Assembly: GCA_035310985.1 (NCBI GenBank)
Contig: DATGDH010000058.1
Span: 124,001 to 188,000, forward strand
Direction of reading: 5' to 3'
DNA: 64,000 nt
Origin: DAHVFK01 sp035310985
GTDB taxonomy: Bacteria > Pseudomonadota > Gammaproteobacteria > Burkholderiales > SG8-39
Shown here one piece after another: positions 17,792 through 25,901 of this stretch; the first letter of the stretch is position 1, and each line of letters starts with the position of its first letter. The translations under genes and the position numbers were made by a program. The notes under the pieces are model-generated. The model was not told the origin of the DNA and ran no database searches. It was given only the letters and a program-made list of their open reading frames with translations.

Positions 17792-18991
17792 ATGTCTGCG
17801 ATGAAACGCCTGTTTCAGCTGATGGCCGAGAAGAAGGCCTCCGACCTGTTCCTCTCGGTGGGTGCGCCGATCAACATCAAGATCGAAGGCGTCGCCATGC
17901 CGGTCAACCAGACCATCATGAGCGCGGATACGGTCAAGCAGCTGCTGTACGAAGTCCTGAGCGAGCGCCAGATCCGCGACTTCGAGGAGGAGATGGAGCT
18001 TAACACCGCGGTCACGCTGGAGGGCGTCGGGAGCTTCCGCATCAGCTCGTTCCGGCAGAAAGGGTCACCCGCTGTTGTCGTGCGCTACATTCCCGGCGAG
18101 ATTCCGCCGCTCGATACTCTCGGCCTGCCGGAGATGACGAAGGACATCATCATGCGCAAGCGCGGGCTGCTGCTCATGGTCGGCGCCAGCGGCGCCGGCA
18201 AATCCACCTCGCTCGCCGCGATGCTCGACTACCGCAACAGCCAGCAGTCGGGCCACATCCTGACGCTCGAGGATCCGGTCGAGTTCATTTTTCAGAACCG
18301 CAAGTCGATCGTTAACCAGCGCGAGATCGGCACCGACAGCAAGACGTACAGCATCGCGCTCAAGAACGCGATGCGCCAGGCTCCGGACTGCATCCTGATC
18401 GGCGAGATCCGCGACCGCGACACGATGGGAATGGCGCTCGCGTACGCACAGTCCGGCCACCTGTGCCTCGCGACGCTGCATGCCAACAACAGCTACCATG
18501 CGATGAACCGGATCATCAATTTCTACCCGCTCGAGAACCGGCCGACGCTGCTGCTCGACCTGGGAGCCACGCTGCAGGCGATCGTGTCGCAGCGCCTGGT
18601 GCGCACCAAGTCCGGCATGCGCTGCGCGGCGGTGGAGATCCTGGTCAACACGCGCCACATCCAGGAGCTGATCGAGAAGGGCGAGATCGGCGAGATCAAG
18701 GAGGCGCTGGAAAAGAGCCTGTCGCCGGGCTCGCAGACCTTCGAGCAGGCGCTGTTCAAGCTGTTCATGGACGGCAAGATCACCCAGGAAGAGGCGATCA
18801 CGAACGCGGATTCGGCGACCAACATGCTGTGGCTGATCAATCAGGCGATTGCCGGCGACATCACGGCAGGCAATGCCGGCTCGGCGCCGCCCGCCGGGCA
18901 GAAAGTGCCGCCCGCGGAGCCATCGCAGAACCCCTTCGGCGACGCAGACAGCGACACGTTCAGCGACATCAAGATCGACATGGCGTCCTGA
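17792..18991 (+). CDS. pilU: PilT/PilU family type IV pilus retraction ATPase (PilU-like)
   Basis: This hexameric ATPase family powers type IV pilus retraction. The 399-residue protein has a PAS-like N-terminal part (MAEKKASDLFLSVGAPINIK), Walker A GASGAGKST near residue 140, the Asp box TLEDPVEFIF, Walker B DCILIGEIRDRDTM, and the His box GHLCLATLHANN. The Ala in the Walker A and the acidic, proline-rich tail after residue 360 fit PilU better than PilT. The ATG 17792 follows a purine-rich GGGGGGA; the frame opens 39 bases earlier without an equally good start. It sits between dapD and dapE with no other pilus genes near, so it may be carried passively in the dap operon. Confidence 0.88.
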   Translation: MSAMKRLFQLMAEKKASDLFLSVGAPINIKIEGVAMPVNQTIMSADTVKQLLYEVLSERQIRDFEEEMELNTAVTLEGVGSFRISSFRQKGSPAVVVRYIPGEIPPLDTLGLPEMTKDIIMRKRGLLLMVGASGAGKSTSLAAMLDYRNSQQSGHILTLEDPVEFIFQNRKSIVNQREIGTDSKTYSIALKNAMRQAPDCILIGEIRDRDTMGMALAYAQSGHLCLATLHANNSYHAMNRIINFYPLENRPTLLLDLGATLQAIVSQRLVRTKSGMRCAAVEILVNTRHIQELIEKGEIGEIKEALEKSLSPGSQTFEQALFKLFMDGKITQEEAITNADSATNMLWLINQAIAGDITAGNAGSAPPAGQKVPPAEPSQNPFGDADSDTFSDIKIDMAS

Positions 18992-19004
18992 CGCCGCGCG
19001 CGAA

Positions 19005-20132
19005 TTGGAAAGCCCTCTCGAACTCGCCAGGGCGCTGATCGGACGCCGTTCGGTCACGCCAGCGGACGGCGGATGCCAGGCGCTCATTGCGCAGCGCCTC
19101 GAATCCGCGGGCTTCGCCTGCGAGCACCTGCCCTATGCCGAAGTCAGCAATCTTTGGGCGCGGCACGGCAGCGGGCGTCCGCTCGTCTGCTTTGCCGGGC
19201 ACACCGACGTGGTGCCGCCCGGCCCGCTCGAGCAGTGGAATTCCGATCCCTTCGTCGCCGCGCTGCGCGACGGCAAGCTGTACGGGCGCGGGGCGGCGGA
19301 CATGAAGTCCTCGATCGCGGCGTTCGTCGTGGCGGTCGAGGCCTTCGTCAGGGAGCGACCGGCGCACAAGGGCTCGCTCGCGCTGCTCCTCACCTCGGAC
19401 GAGGAGGGTCCCTCCATCGACGGTACCGCGCGGGTGGTCGAGCTGCTCAAGCAGCGTGGCGAGCGGCTGGACTACTGCATCGTGGGCGAACCCTCTTCGG
19501 TCGCGCTGCTCGGCGACATGATCAAGAACGGTCGCCGCGGGTCGCTTTCCGGTCGCCTTACGGTGCGCGGCACGCAGGCGCACATCGCCTACCCGCATCT
19601 GGGCCGCAATCCCATTCACATGCTCGCGCCGGCGCTCGCCGAGCTGGTCGCGACCCGTTGGGACGAGGGCGACGAGTTCTTCCCGCCGACCGCCTGGCAG
19701 GTGTCCAACGTGCACGCCGGCGTCGGCGCGACGAATCTCGTCCCGGGCTCGCTCGAGCTCGACTTCAATTTCCGCTTCGGACCGTCGAGCCCCGAGGCAT
19801 CGCTGCGTGAGCGCTTCGAGGCGGTCCTGCTGCGCCACGGGCTGGACTACGAGCTGCAGTGGACGCTCTCGGGCAATCCCTTCATCACTCCGCCGGGCGA
19901 ACTGGTCGATGCGGTGAAGCGCGCCGTCCGGGCGAACACGGGGCGCACGCCCGAGCTCTCGACCACGGGCGGAACCTCTGATGCCCGCTTCATCGCCACC
20001 ATCTGTCCCCAGGTCGTGGAGTTGGGTCCGCCGAACGCCACGATCCACAAGCTGAACGAGAACATCGAGCTCGAGGTCCTCGAGCAGCTGCCGCGCATCT
20101 ACCTCGATACGTTGCGCGCTTTGCTGCCCTGA
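19005..20132 (+). CDS. dapE: Succinyl-diaminopimelate desuccinylase
   Basis: DapE hydrolyses N-succinyl-LL-diaminopimelate to diaminopimelate. The 375-residue M20 metallopeptidase has FAGHTDVVPPG (His and Asp, about 63-73), GRGAADMKSS (bridging Asp), TSDEEG (catalytic Glu, about 132-137) and the late metal site GPPNATIHKLNE. The start is TTG 19005, because no ATG or GTG lies nearby in frame and this gives exactly the usual family length; no strong Shine-Dalgarno precedes it. It starts 13 bases after the pilU-like stop. It completes dapC-dapD-dapE. Confidence 0.94.
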   Translation: MESPLELARALIGRRSVTPADGGCQALIAQRLESAGFACEHLPYAEVSNLWARHGSGRPLVCFAGHTDVVPPGPLEQWNSDPFVAALRDGKLYGRGAADMKSSIAAFVVAVEAFVRERPAHKGSLALLLTSDEEGPSIDGTARVVELLKQRGERLDYCIVGEPSSVALLGDMIKNGRRGSLSGRLTVRGTQAHIAYPHLGRNPIHMLAPALAELVATRWDEGDEFFPPTAWQVSNVHAGVGATNLVPGSLELDFNFRFGPSSPEASLRERFEAVLLRHGLDYELQWTLSGNPFITPPGELVDAVKRAVRANTGRTPELSTTGGTSDARFIATICPQVVELGPPNATIHKLNENIELEVLEQLPRIYLDTLRALLP

Positions 20133-20144
20133 GCTGCGCCGCAC

Positions 20145-21131
20145 GTGCGCTCCCCGCTCACCGTCGGCGAATTCATTCGCGCCGCGGCGCGCCGCATGCA
20201 ACGCGCGCGACTGCGCTTCGGCCACGGCACGCACAATGCGCACGACGAGGCGGTGCTCCTGACGTTGCATGTCCTGAAGCCGCCTTTCGATTCGCAGCGC
20301 GGGGTAGTCGAACGGAGGCTGTCCGCGGCCGAACGCGCACGCCTCGAGTCATTGCTCGAGCGCAGGATCAGCACGCGCATGCCGGCACCCTATCTGACTC
20401 ACGAGGCATGGCTCGGCGAGTACCGCTTCTACGTCGACCGGCGCGTCATCGTGCCCCGCTCGTTCATAGCGGAGCTGCTGCGCGCCGGGCTCGAGCCGTG
20501 GCTGCCGCGGAGCGTGCGCAGCGCGCTCGACCTGTGCACCGGCTCGGGCTGCCTGGCCGTGCTGCTCGCGAAGCGCTTCCCTGGCGCGCAGGTCGACGCG
20601 TCCGACCTTTCTGCCGACGCGCTCGCCGTTGCGCGGCGCAACGTTGCGCGCTACCGCCTCGGGCGGCGCGTGCGCCTCGTGCGCTCCGACCTCTTCGCGC
20701 AGTTACGTGGCCGGCGCTACGACCTGATCGTCAGCAACCCGCCCTACGTCAAGGCAGCCTCGATGCGTACGCTGCCGCCGGAATACCGGCACGAGCCGCG
20801 CGCGGCGCTCGCCGGCGGCGCGGACGGCCTGGATTTCGTGCGCCGCATCCTCGCCGAGGCACGCGCGTACCTCGCTCCCGGTGGGCTGCTGGTGTGCGAG
20901 ATCGGCCACAATCGGAGCGCGCTGGAGAAGGCATTCCCGTCGCTGCCGTTTCTCTGGCTCGAGACGAGCGCCGGGCCGGAGCACGTGTTCCTACTCGAGC
21001 GCGCGCAGCTACCGCTCACCACGGCGACGTCGCCTTCCTCCACGCGCGCCAGGCCCGCTCGAGGCGCGCGATCAGATGCCGCTCGCGCGCCGCGTAGGAC
21101 CGCAGTACGGGCGCGCCCTCGCCGCGCCTGA
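20145..21131 (+). CDS. prmB: 50S ribosomal protein L3 N5-glutamine methyltransferase
   Basis: PrmB methylates a glutamine of ribosomal protein L3 using S-adenosylmethionine. The protein has the PrmB/HemK layout: an N-terminal helical domain, the phrase YRFYVDRRVIVPRSF, motif I ALDLCTGSGCLAVLLA near residue 127, and the catalytic SNPPYVKA near residue 195. The GTG at 20145 follows dapE by 12 bases. The 328-residue length exceeds the usual ~300 because the last ~37 residues form an Arg/Ala/Ser-rich tail that overlaps the opposite-strand CYTH-CHAD gene. That tail looks like read-through into the neighbour. Confidence 0.93.
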   Translation: MRSPLTVGEFIRAAARRMQRARLRFGHGTHNAHDEAVLLTLHVLKPPFDSQRGVVERRLSAAERARLESLLERRISTRMPAPYLTHEAWLGEYRFYVDRRVIVPRSFIAELLRAGLEPWLPRSVRSALDLCTGSGCLAVLLAKRFPGAQVDASDLSADALAVARRNVARYRLGRRVRLVRSDLFAQLRGRRYDLIVSNPPYVKAASMRTLPPEYRHEPRAALAGGADGLDFVRRILAEARAYLAPGGLLVCEIGHNRSALEKAFPSLPFLWLETSAGPEHVFLLERAQLPLTTATSPSSTRARPARGARSDAARAPRRTAVRARPRRA

Positions 21132-22473
21132 GCTTAAGCCCGCCCAGCAGGCGCCGGCCGACGGCGATATCGTTCAGCGCCCCCAGGACGTCCTGCAGCG
21201 CCTCGAGGTCCCGCAGATAGCGCGTCGTGCTCCGGCCGCCATAGAGCGACGCGAACGGTTCGCAGGCGTAGCGCAGGCGCTTCACCCGGATACGCAAGCG
21301 GTGGCGCTGCGACGCATCCTCCCAGTCAACCTTATCGCCGCAGCGCCGCAGCCTGCGCTCGAGGCGCGGCAGCACGCGCGCCGCATAAGTTTGCGCGGGC
21401 CGCGCCGCCCTACCGTCCGTGTGCCATGGCGCCTGCTCCATCCAGCGGAGGACGCCGAGCAGAAAACTTTGCATGCGCGCCGACCGCACGAGCGCCTGCG
21501 CCTGGGCAGATGCGCGGGCGCGCGCCGCGCTCGCTTGCCGCGACAGCCCGTTACGCCGCAGCCCGAGGCAAAACACGTCCCAGTCGCGCGCCCTGCCCAG
21601 CACCGGCATCAGCTCCTTCGCCTCGGCGGCGGGCCCGCGAAACGCATTGCGAGGTTCGAGATCTTCGAAGCTGCGCCAGGCCGCGCGCAGGCGCCTCATG
21701 CCCACTCGCAGCTGGTGCAGGTACTCCGGGTCCGAGGCCTGCGCCACGCCGTCCAGGTTCCCCTCGATCTGCGCAAGGCAGGCCTGCACCACGGCGAGCA
21801 TTGCGCTCTCCGCTGACGCGGTATGCCCGAGCGCGGGCCAACGTCCCTTGACCGGCGCGCCGCGCTCACCTGCCGCCAGCCGGTAGCCGCGCTCCGCCTT
21901 GCTGAGAGGCTCGAGCTCGAGGCGCAGCGGCTCGACCAGCCGTTTGGCGAAGTCGAGCATGGCCGTCAAGTCACCTGCAACGAGCTCGAGCTCCAGCTCC
22001 TGGATCGGTGCGCGCCGGCGGGCGGCGGCAATGCTGCCCCGATCGACGCACAGCTCGAGCCGCGTCCCGTCGGGGAGTACGAATTCAGACGAGCGCCGCG
22101 TGAAGCGCGTGCTGAAGGCCGGCGCGAGGCGCGGCGCGAGCGACCGCAGGTCGATGCCGGAGGTCGCGCGGATCTCGGCGAGCGGCAGCGCGTCGACCGC
22201 CAGGGCGCGGCGTGCCACCGCCACTTCCCATTCGCTGCGCTGCGCGAGCCCGCTCGCCGGCGCGGCGTCGCGCTTGAGGCAGATCAGCCAGCGGCGCCCG
22301 TCGCGCCGCAGGCGCAGCGCCGCGCGCGCGGCGCGCAGCCGGCGGTCGGCAGTGTCGTAATAGACGCTTTCCAGCACGCGCCGTCGGACCGGCGCGGGGC
22401 GGGGAACCAGGCGCCAGACGCGGGAAGCGGAGGCCGCGGCAAGCCGGAACTTGAGCTCGCGCTCGACGTGCAT
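21016..22473 (-). CDS. CYTH and CHAD domain protein (probable inorganic triphosphatase)
   Basis: The N-terminal CYTH domain (about 1-200) begins with the signature ERELKFRL (Glu4, Glu6, Lys8), which binds metal and triphosphate in the tunnel fold. The C-terminal half (about 225-485) is a CHAD domain, an all-helical module with conserved His and basic residues (YLHQLRVGMRRLRAAW and HRLRIRVKRLRYACEP) that binds polyphosphate. The two-domain layout matches YgiF-type triphosphatases. It overlaps the convergent prmB by 116 bases. It is 139 bases after the MFS carrier on the same strand. Cellular role probably concerns triphosphate or polyphosphate; not proven. Confidence 0.88.
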   Translation of the reverse strand: MHVERELKFRLAAASASRVWRLVPRPAPVRRRVLESVYYDTADRRLRAARAALRLRRDGRRWLICLKRDAAPASGLAQRSEWEVAVARRALAVDALPLAEIRATSGIDLRSLAPRLAPAFSTRFTRRSSEFVLPDGTRLELCVDRGSIAAARRRAPIQELELELVAGDLTAMLDFAKRLVEPLRLELEPLSKAERGYRLAAGERGAPVKGRWPALGHTASAESAMLAVVQACLAQIEGNLDGVAQASDPEYLHQLRVGMRRLRAAWRSFEDLEPRNAFRGPAAEAKELMPVLGRARDWDVFCLGLRRNGLSRQASAARARASAQAQALVRSARMQSFLLGVLRWMEQAPWHTDGRAARPAQTYAARVLPRLERRLRRCGDKVDWEDASQRHRLRIRVKRLRYACEPFASLYGGRSTTRYLRDLEALQDVLGALNDIAVGRRLLGGLKLRRGEGAPVLRSYAARERHLIARLERAWRAWRKATSPW

Positions 22474-22504
22474 CCGCGTGCCGCTCCTCCGGTGGGCTCC
22501 AAGG

Positions 22505-22551
22505 CGCTCCTGCGGGAGCGACAGTTTACGCCGGCGCTATGCACGCCGGCG
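22505..22551. repeat. Two adjacent hairpin-forming inverted repeats
   Basis: CGCTCC/GGAGCG (22505-22510 and 22515-22520, 4-base loop) is followed 8 bases later by CGCCGGCG in two copies (22529-22536 and 22544-22551, 7-base loop). Both can fold on either strand. They lie in the 139-base gap between the MFS gene and the CYTH-CHAD gene. Neither has a T-tract, so they are not classical terminators. They resemble the paired stems of REP-type repeats, but no second copy was noticed in this window. Confidence 0.5.
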
Positions 22552-22612
22552 AGCGCATGGTCCTGCTGCGCACGCGGCGCGCCCGCCCCGGACGCGCCGC
22601 GCCTGGCCGCGC

Positions 22613-23908
22613 TTAGCCGGTCGCGCCGGCGAGATGCTGCGCGCCGCCCGCGATCTGCTTCGCGCGCAGCGGCTTGAGCACCACGAGTGCCAGCGCCACG
22701 ACGATGAAGTTCATCACCGCGGCTACCACGAACACCATGTGCCAGCTGCCGGTCGAGTGCTTGATCATGTTCGCGACCGGCACGAGGAACGCTGCCGCAC
22801 CCTTCGACGTGTACAGCAGGCTCAGGTTGGTCGTGCCGTACTTCGTCCCGAAGGTGTCGGTGCAGGTCGACGGGAACAGGCTGAAGATCTCGCCCCAGGT
22901 CAGGAAGATCAGCGCGGCGAAAATCACGAACGCCCAGGGCGCGTGACCCATCGAGCCCAGCAGCCAGTAGCTGATGCCGCCCAGACCGAACGCGATGGCC
23001 ATCGTGTTCTCGCGACCGATCTGGTCGGAGATCCAGCCGAACAGCGGGCGCGCGGCCCCGTTCGCCACGTTGTCCACGATCAGCGCCAGCGAGAGCGCCG
23101 TGACAGCTCCCAAGATCGGGGTGCTCGCGATGCCGAAGTCCTTCGCGATCAGAGCGACCTGCGCAGTCGCCATCAGGCCGCTCGCCGCCACCAGCAGGAA
23201 CATGACGTACAGGACCCAGAAGGTAACGGTCTGCAGCATTTCGCCCGGCGTGTAGCTGCGCGCGCTCACGGCGACCTTGACCTTCGCCGCGCTGGGGGTC
23301 TGACCCTCGAGCGGTCCGCGCATCGCCCAAGCGAGGATGAAGATGATCCCGCCCTGGATCAGGCCGAACCAGAAGAACGCTTCCCCGTACCCGCTCGACG
23401 CGATCACGTGACGGATCGGGACCACGGTGAGCGCCGCGCCCGCGCCGAACCCGGCCGCGGTCAGGCCGACGGCCAGGCCGCGCCGGTCGGGAAACCATTT
23501 CACCGCATTGCCGACACAGGTCGCATACACCGCGCCCGCGCCGGTACCGGTGAGCACCGAGCCGAAATACAGCATGCCGAGCGATTCGGCGCTGCCGTTG
23601 ACCATCCAGCCCAGCGCAACGAGGATCCCGCCCACTGCGACGACCAGCTTCGGGCCGCGCGTGGGGCCGAGGCGGTCGGCGATCCAGCCCTCGATCGGCG
23701 TGAGCCAGGTCTCGAGCGCGACGAAGATGGCGAACGCCACCTGAATGCTCGCGATCGCCCAGCCATGCGCGGCATTGATCGGATGCACGAACAGCGTCCA
23801 GCCGTACTGGAGATTGGCGATCATCACCATGCAGATGATGCCGACCACGAGCTGGAACCATCGGTTGGGGACGGCGCCGGCGGTGCCGGTCGAATTAGGA
23901 TTGTTCAA
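22613..23908 (-). CDS. OFA-family (oxalate/formate antiporter-like) MFS transporter
   Basis: This 431-residue inner-membrane protein has about 12 hydrophobic segments and the MFS pattern DRLGPTRGPK in the loop between helices 2 and 3. Features of the OFA family include NLQYGWTLFVHPI in helix 1 and the region with GAGAVYATCVGNAVKWFPDRRGLAVGLT (helix 4-5 loop). Substrates of the family are small carboxylates such as oxalate and formate; the actual substrate cannot be read. The start is TTG 23908 with a strong GGAGG six bases upstream. A short inverted repeat, CAATT-TG-AATTG (23937-23948), lies upstream and could be an operator. Confidence 0.87.
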   Translation of the reverse strand: MNNPNSTGTAGAVPNRWFQLVVGIICMVMIANLQYGWTLFVHPINAAHGWAIASIQVAFAIFVALETWLTPIEGWIADRLGPTRGPKLVVAVGGILVALGWMVNGSAESLGMLYFGSVLTGTGAGAVYATCVGNAVKWFPDRRGLAVGLTAAGFGAGAALTVVPIRHVIASSGYGEAFFWFGLIQGGIIFILAWAMRGPLEGQTPSAAKVKVAVSARSYTPGEMLQTVTFWVLYVMFLLVAASGLMATAQVALIAKDFGIASTPILGAVTALSLALIVDNVANGAARPLFGWISDQIGRENTMAIAFGLGGISYWLLGSMGHAPWAFVIFAALIFLTWGEIFSLFPSTCTDTFGTKYGTTNLSLLYTSKGAAAFLVPVANMIKHSTGSWHMVFVVAAVMNFIVVALALVVLKPLRAKQIAGGAQHLAGATG

Positions 23909-23926
23909 TTCACTCCTCCTTGCAGG

Positions 23927-24322
23927 TTATCTCCACCAATTTGAATTGTGCGCGGCAAGTCCTGCATTCATCTTGCCGCGTTCTGACTGCCTGCTTACAA
24001 ACGGGCGTCGTGTTCGGTCTTGCGTGCGCGGCGTGCGCGTCGGACGCTGACTTCCCCTCCGCGCATCCCGTGGGACGGTTCGCCGCCCGAACATCTCCTC
24101 CCGGTAGCATGGAGTTTGAGCCCGAGCCACGGAATTGCATTGACCTCGGACAGGTGTCGTCGTCAGATGTAGGCAAGCAGCTTTGCATCGTCCGCAAGCT
24201 TCGCGCGCATCGCCAGTGGCAAAGGCGGCGCCGCCGTTATCGAGGATGATCTCGGACTGGGCCTGCGCGCCGCTTGCGGCGAGGAGCGACAGGAATAGCG
24301 CGATGGGAGCGAGAGTTCTCAT
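23927..24322 (-). pseudogene. Truncated secreted-protein remnant (RHS/golvesin-like N-terminus)
   Basis: The frame starts with a clear signal peptide (MRTLAPIALFLSLLAASGAQAQ) and then SEIILDNGGAAFATG, the opening of the golvesin-like or xanthan-lyase-type domain found at the start of many RHS-repeat proteins. After about 37 residues (to about base 24212) similarity to any recognisable pattern ends and the rest is Arg-rich. The start overlaps the stop of the next fragment (ATGA). The simplest reading is a gene start cut by deletion or rearrangement. An intact small secreted protein is less likely. Confidence 0.35.
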
Positions 24323-24765
24323 TGAACCACCCCCACCGGCATGTCACCGAGGTACAAGATCTCGCGCTTGAGCCCTCCTCCCGGATCGGTCTCGGCGATC
24401 AGGCGGCCGCTGGCGTCGTAGAGGGACGGCCGCGTAATCTTGAGGACCGCTTCGACGTCACGAGGCTGCAAGCGTTGCCAGGTCCAGAGCCGGATCCTCC
24501 TCGTCCACTGGTAGATGTGCCCGGCGACCCAGTCAAGGCTGCCGTGGGTGAACACGCCGGCATCAGTGTCCGTGCCGACCCCCCACTCCCAGGCGGGGCC
24601 GTTATTGCCGCCCCGGGCGAGTACCTGTTCGGCGCTGCCGAACGCGGTGAAGCCCGTGCCCGGGTCGGTGCGCGGCGAGGACAGATGGCAGGCAAGCGAC
24701 TGCGCCTGGCCGGTGGGAATTCCCGCCACGAGGGCGAGCGCGAGCGCGGCGGTGAGCTTCGGCAC
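24319..24765 (-). pseudogene. Secreted hypothetical fragment ending in an RHS/YD repeat
   Basis: A 148-residue frame with a signal peptide (residues 1-21, cleavage near GQAQ). A middle part, AWEWGVGTDTDAGVFTHG then SLDWVAGHIYQWT, resembles surface/anchor domains of PEP-CTERM-type proteins. The C-terminus is YDASGRLIAETDPGGG then ILYLGDMPVGVV, the typical last YD repeat of an RHS protein. The two parts do not belong together in known proteins. The low-complexity join (RRIRLWTWQRLQPRDV) suggests a frameshift or fusion. It is read as a decayed composite, although it is an open frame and may still be expressed. Confidence 0.4.
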
Positions 24766-25028
24766 GGGCTCTTCCGACGGCCCGCAACCCGAGCAGGCCC
24801 GCTCATCGCCGCGACTTTAGAACTGCGCTACTCTCCTGATGAACGATAAAAAGAGATAGCACTTGCGCCGGGCGATTGCCATCTGCAGCGTAGATCGCAT
24901 CACCGTAGGCGCAGAACCAGCGAAAGATCCTCTAAGCGAGAATCTTGACGAACGCAAGGCGCCGCTTGGGCGCAGACATCGCACATGAATGGCGCAGATG
25001 CGCCGACCCTGACCCCGATGGTTCGTAC
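24766..25028. other. Gene-free accessory spacer
   Basis: No convincing gene, tRNA or mobile-element end was found here. Base composition is less GC-rich than the flanks. The only structure noticed is a short palindrome GGCGCA-GA-TGCGCC (24991-25004). It separates the decayed secreted-protein fragments from the toxin-antitoxin pair. Confidence 0.4.
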
Positions 25029-25244
25029 CTATAACTGCTGCAGGAACTCTTCAGCCGAGACGCCGGCCTGCTTGAGCACGCCGGAGAGCGTCCCGGTTTT
25101 GAGTTCCTGATGATTGGGCACGACGCAGCCGCTTGAGCCGCGGCGCATCACGATGTGGCTACCGCGCTGGCGCGCCACCACGAAGCCCAGCCGCTGTAAC
25201 GCTCGCACGACCTCCGCCCCGGATACGCGGGGCAGCTTAGGCAT
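25029..25244 (-). CDS. hicA: HicA-type mRNA interferase toxin
   Basis: HicA toxins are small double-stranded-RNA-binding-fold proteins that cleave mRNA. This 71-residue protein has the family pattern VVRALQRLGFVVARQRGSHIVM with the catalytic His30 in GSH, followed by RRG and the C-terminal helix (LSGVLKQAGVSAEEFLQQ). It overlaps the upstream HicB-like gene by 8 bases, the usual coupling in such pairs, here with antitoxin first. It lies in the accessory patch downstream of the tRNA operon. Toxicity is inferred from the family. Confidence 0.88.
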   Translation of the reverse strand: MPKLPRVSGAEVVRALQRLGFVVARQRGSHIVMRRGSSGCVVPNHQELKTGTLSGVLKQAGVSAEEFLQQL

Positions 25245-25443
25245 GCTCTTCGATCTGGAATGTCGTAATTAGCGGTTGACCGACGGACGGAAGCGGGAAC
25301 TCCTCGAGATATAGCTCGGTTGCCTCTCGCAGGTTTGCGAGCGCCTCTTCGATCGACTCGCCCTGCGTGGTGGTCCCGGTTTCCGGATTAAGGGCCGTGA
25401 ATCCGCCTTCCGGCGCGTGCATCAGTACGGCGGTGAGCATCAT
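25237..25443 (-). CDS. hicB: HicB-type antitoxin, minimal form
   Basis: The protein reads MMLTAVLMHAPEGGFTALNP, then GTTTQGESIEEALANLREAT, the partial RNase H-like fold of HicB that binds HicA. From the ATG at 25443 it is 68 residues; an in-frame start at 25470 would add nine residues (with no Shine-Dalgarno), and an ATG at 25440 removes one. There is no room for the C-terminal helix-turn-helix or ribbon-helix-helix domain found in longer HicB proteins, so DNA binding and classical autoregulation may be absent. The stop overlaps the hicA start. Confidence 0.83.
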   Translation of the reverse strand: MMLTAVLMHAPEGGFTALNPETGTTTQGESIEEALANLREATELYLEEFPLPSVGQPLITTFQIEEHA

Positions 25444-25543
25444 GAGCGTGATTGTAGTCCGTCGAGCCATCCGACGGTGTGGATCGGCCGGCCGAATTGC
25501 GACGTACGAAGACGCCCGCGCGCGGCGGGGCGTTTCTAGGAAT

Positions 25544-25619
25544 TGGGGTGGCCGATGGGACTCGAACCCACAACAACTGGAATCACAATCCAGGACTCTA
25601 CCTTTGAGCTACGGCCACC
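25544..25619 (-). tRNA. tRNA-His (anticodon GTG)
   Basis: A complete cloverleaf on the minus strand. The 7-bp acceptor stem GTGGCCG/CGGCCAC, the extra 5' G (base 25619) facing discriminator C, anticodon loop with GTG and encoded CCA (complement of 25544-25546) are all visible. The extra G-1 is diagnostic for tRNA-His. It is the last gene of the Pro-Arg-His cluster. A GC-rich imperfect hairpin downstream (25512-25533) may end transcription, though its T-tract is poor. Confidence 0.97.
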
Positions 25620-25677
25620 GTCGTGCTGCAAAACCGCCGCGCCTCGCGGCGCGTCGCTGCGCTTCATTCGGGCACTC

Positions 25678-25754
25678 TGGCCTGCCCGGCGGGACTCGAA
25701 CCCACAACCCCCAGCTTAGAAGGCTGGTGCTCTATCCGGTTGAGCTACGGGCAG
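25678..25754 (-). tRNA. tRNA-Arg (anticodon TCT)
   Basis: A complete cloverleaf on the minus strand with acceptor stem CTGCCCG/CGGGCAG, D-arm TAGCTCAACCGGATAGAGC, anticodon loop CTTCTAA, T-arm GGTTCGAGTCC and encoded CCA (complement of 25678-25680). The anticodon TCT reads AGA/AGG, rare codons in a genome this GC-rich. It lies between tRNA-Pro and tRNA-His. Confidence 0.96.
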
Positions 25755-25781
25755 TCCCGCTGGCGCAAGTCCCCGCAAACG

Positions 25782-25858
25782 TGGTCGGGGTGGAGAGATT
25801 TGAACTCCCGACATCTTGCTCCCAAAGCAAGCGCGCTACCAGACTGCGCCACACCCCG
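25782..25858 (-). tRNA. tRNA-Pro (anticodon TGG)
   Basis: A complete cloverleaf on the minus strand with acceptor stem CGGGGTG/CACCCCG, anticodon loop TTTGGGA between CTTGC and GCAAG, T-loop GTTCAAATC and encoded CCA (complement of 25782-25784). It is the first gene of the cluster, about 8 bases downstream of the predicted transcription start. Confidence 0.97.
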
Positions 25859-25872
25859 AAAAACGGTCGCAC

Positions 25873-25901
25873 ATGATACTCCCGGGTACCGCGTGTCGCA
25901 A
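25873..25901 (-). promoter_or_regulatory. Promoter of the Pro-Arg-His tRNA operon
   Basis: TTGCGA (complement of 25896-25901), 17 bp, TATCAT (complement of 25873-25878), read on the minus strand. The bases after the -10 box (GTGCGACC) form a GC-rich discriminator, as in stable-RNA promoters under stringent control. The divergent neighbour is dksA, whose product acts on exactly such promoters. Motifs are seen; stringent control is inferred. Confidence 0.65.

Noticed and set aside
25512..25533. Terminator after the tRNA operon
   Set aside because: Only a 6-bp stem plus bulge and no T-tract, so too weak to list as a firm terminator.
25544..25619. tRNA-His 3' end as an integration (att) site for the accessory patch
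   Set aside because: I looked for a second copy of the tRNA 3' end (such as TGGGTTCGAGTCCCATCGG) between 22.6 and 25.5 kb and found none; no integrase gene is present.
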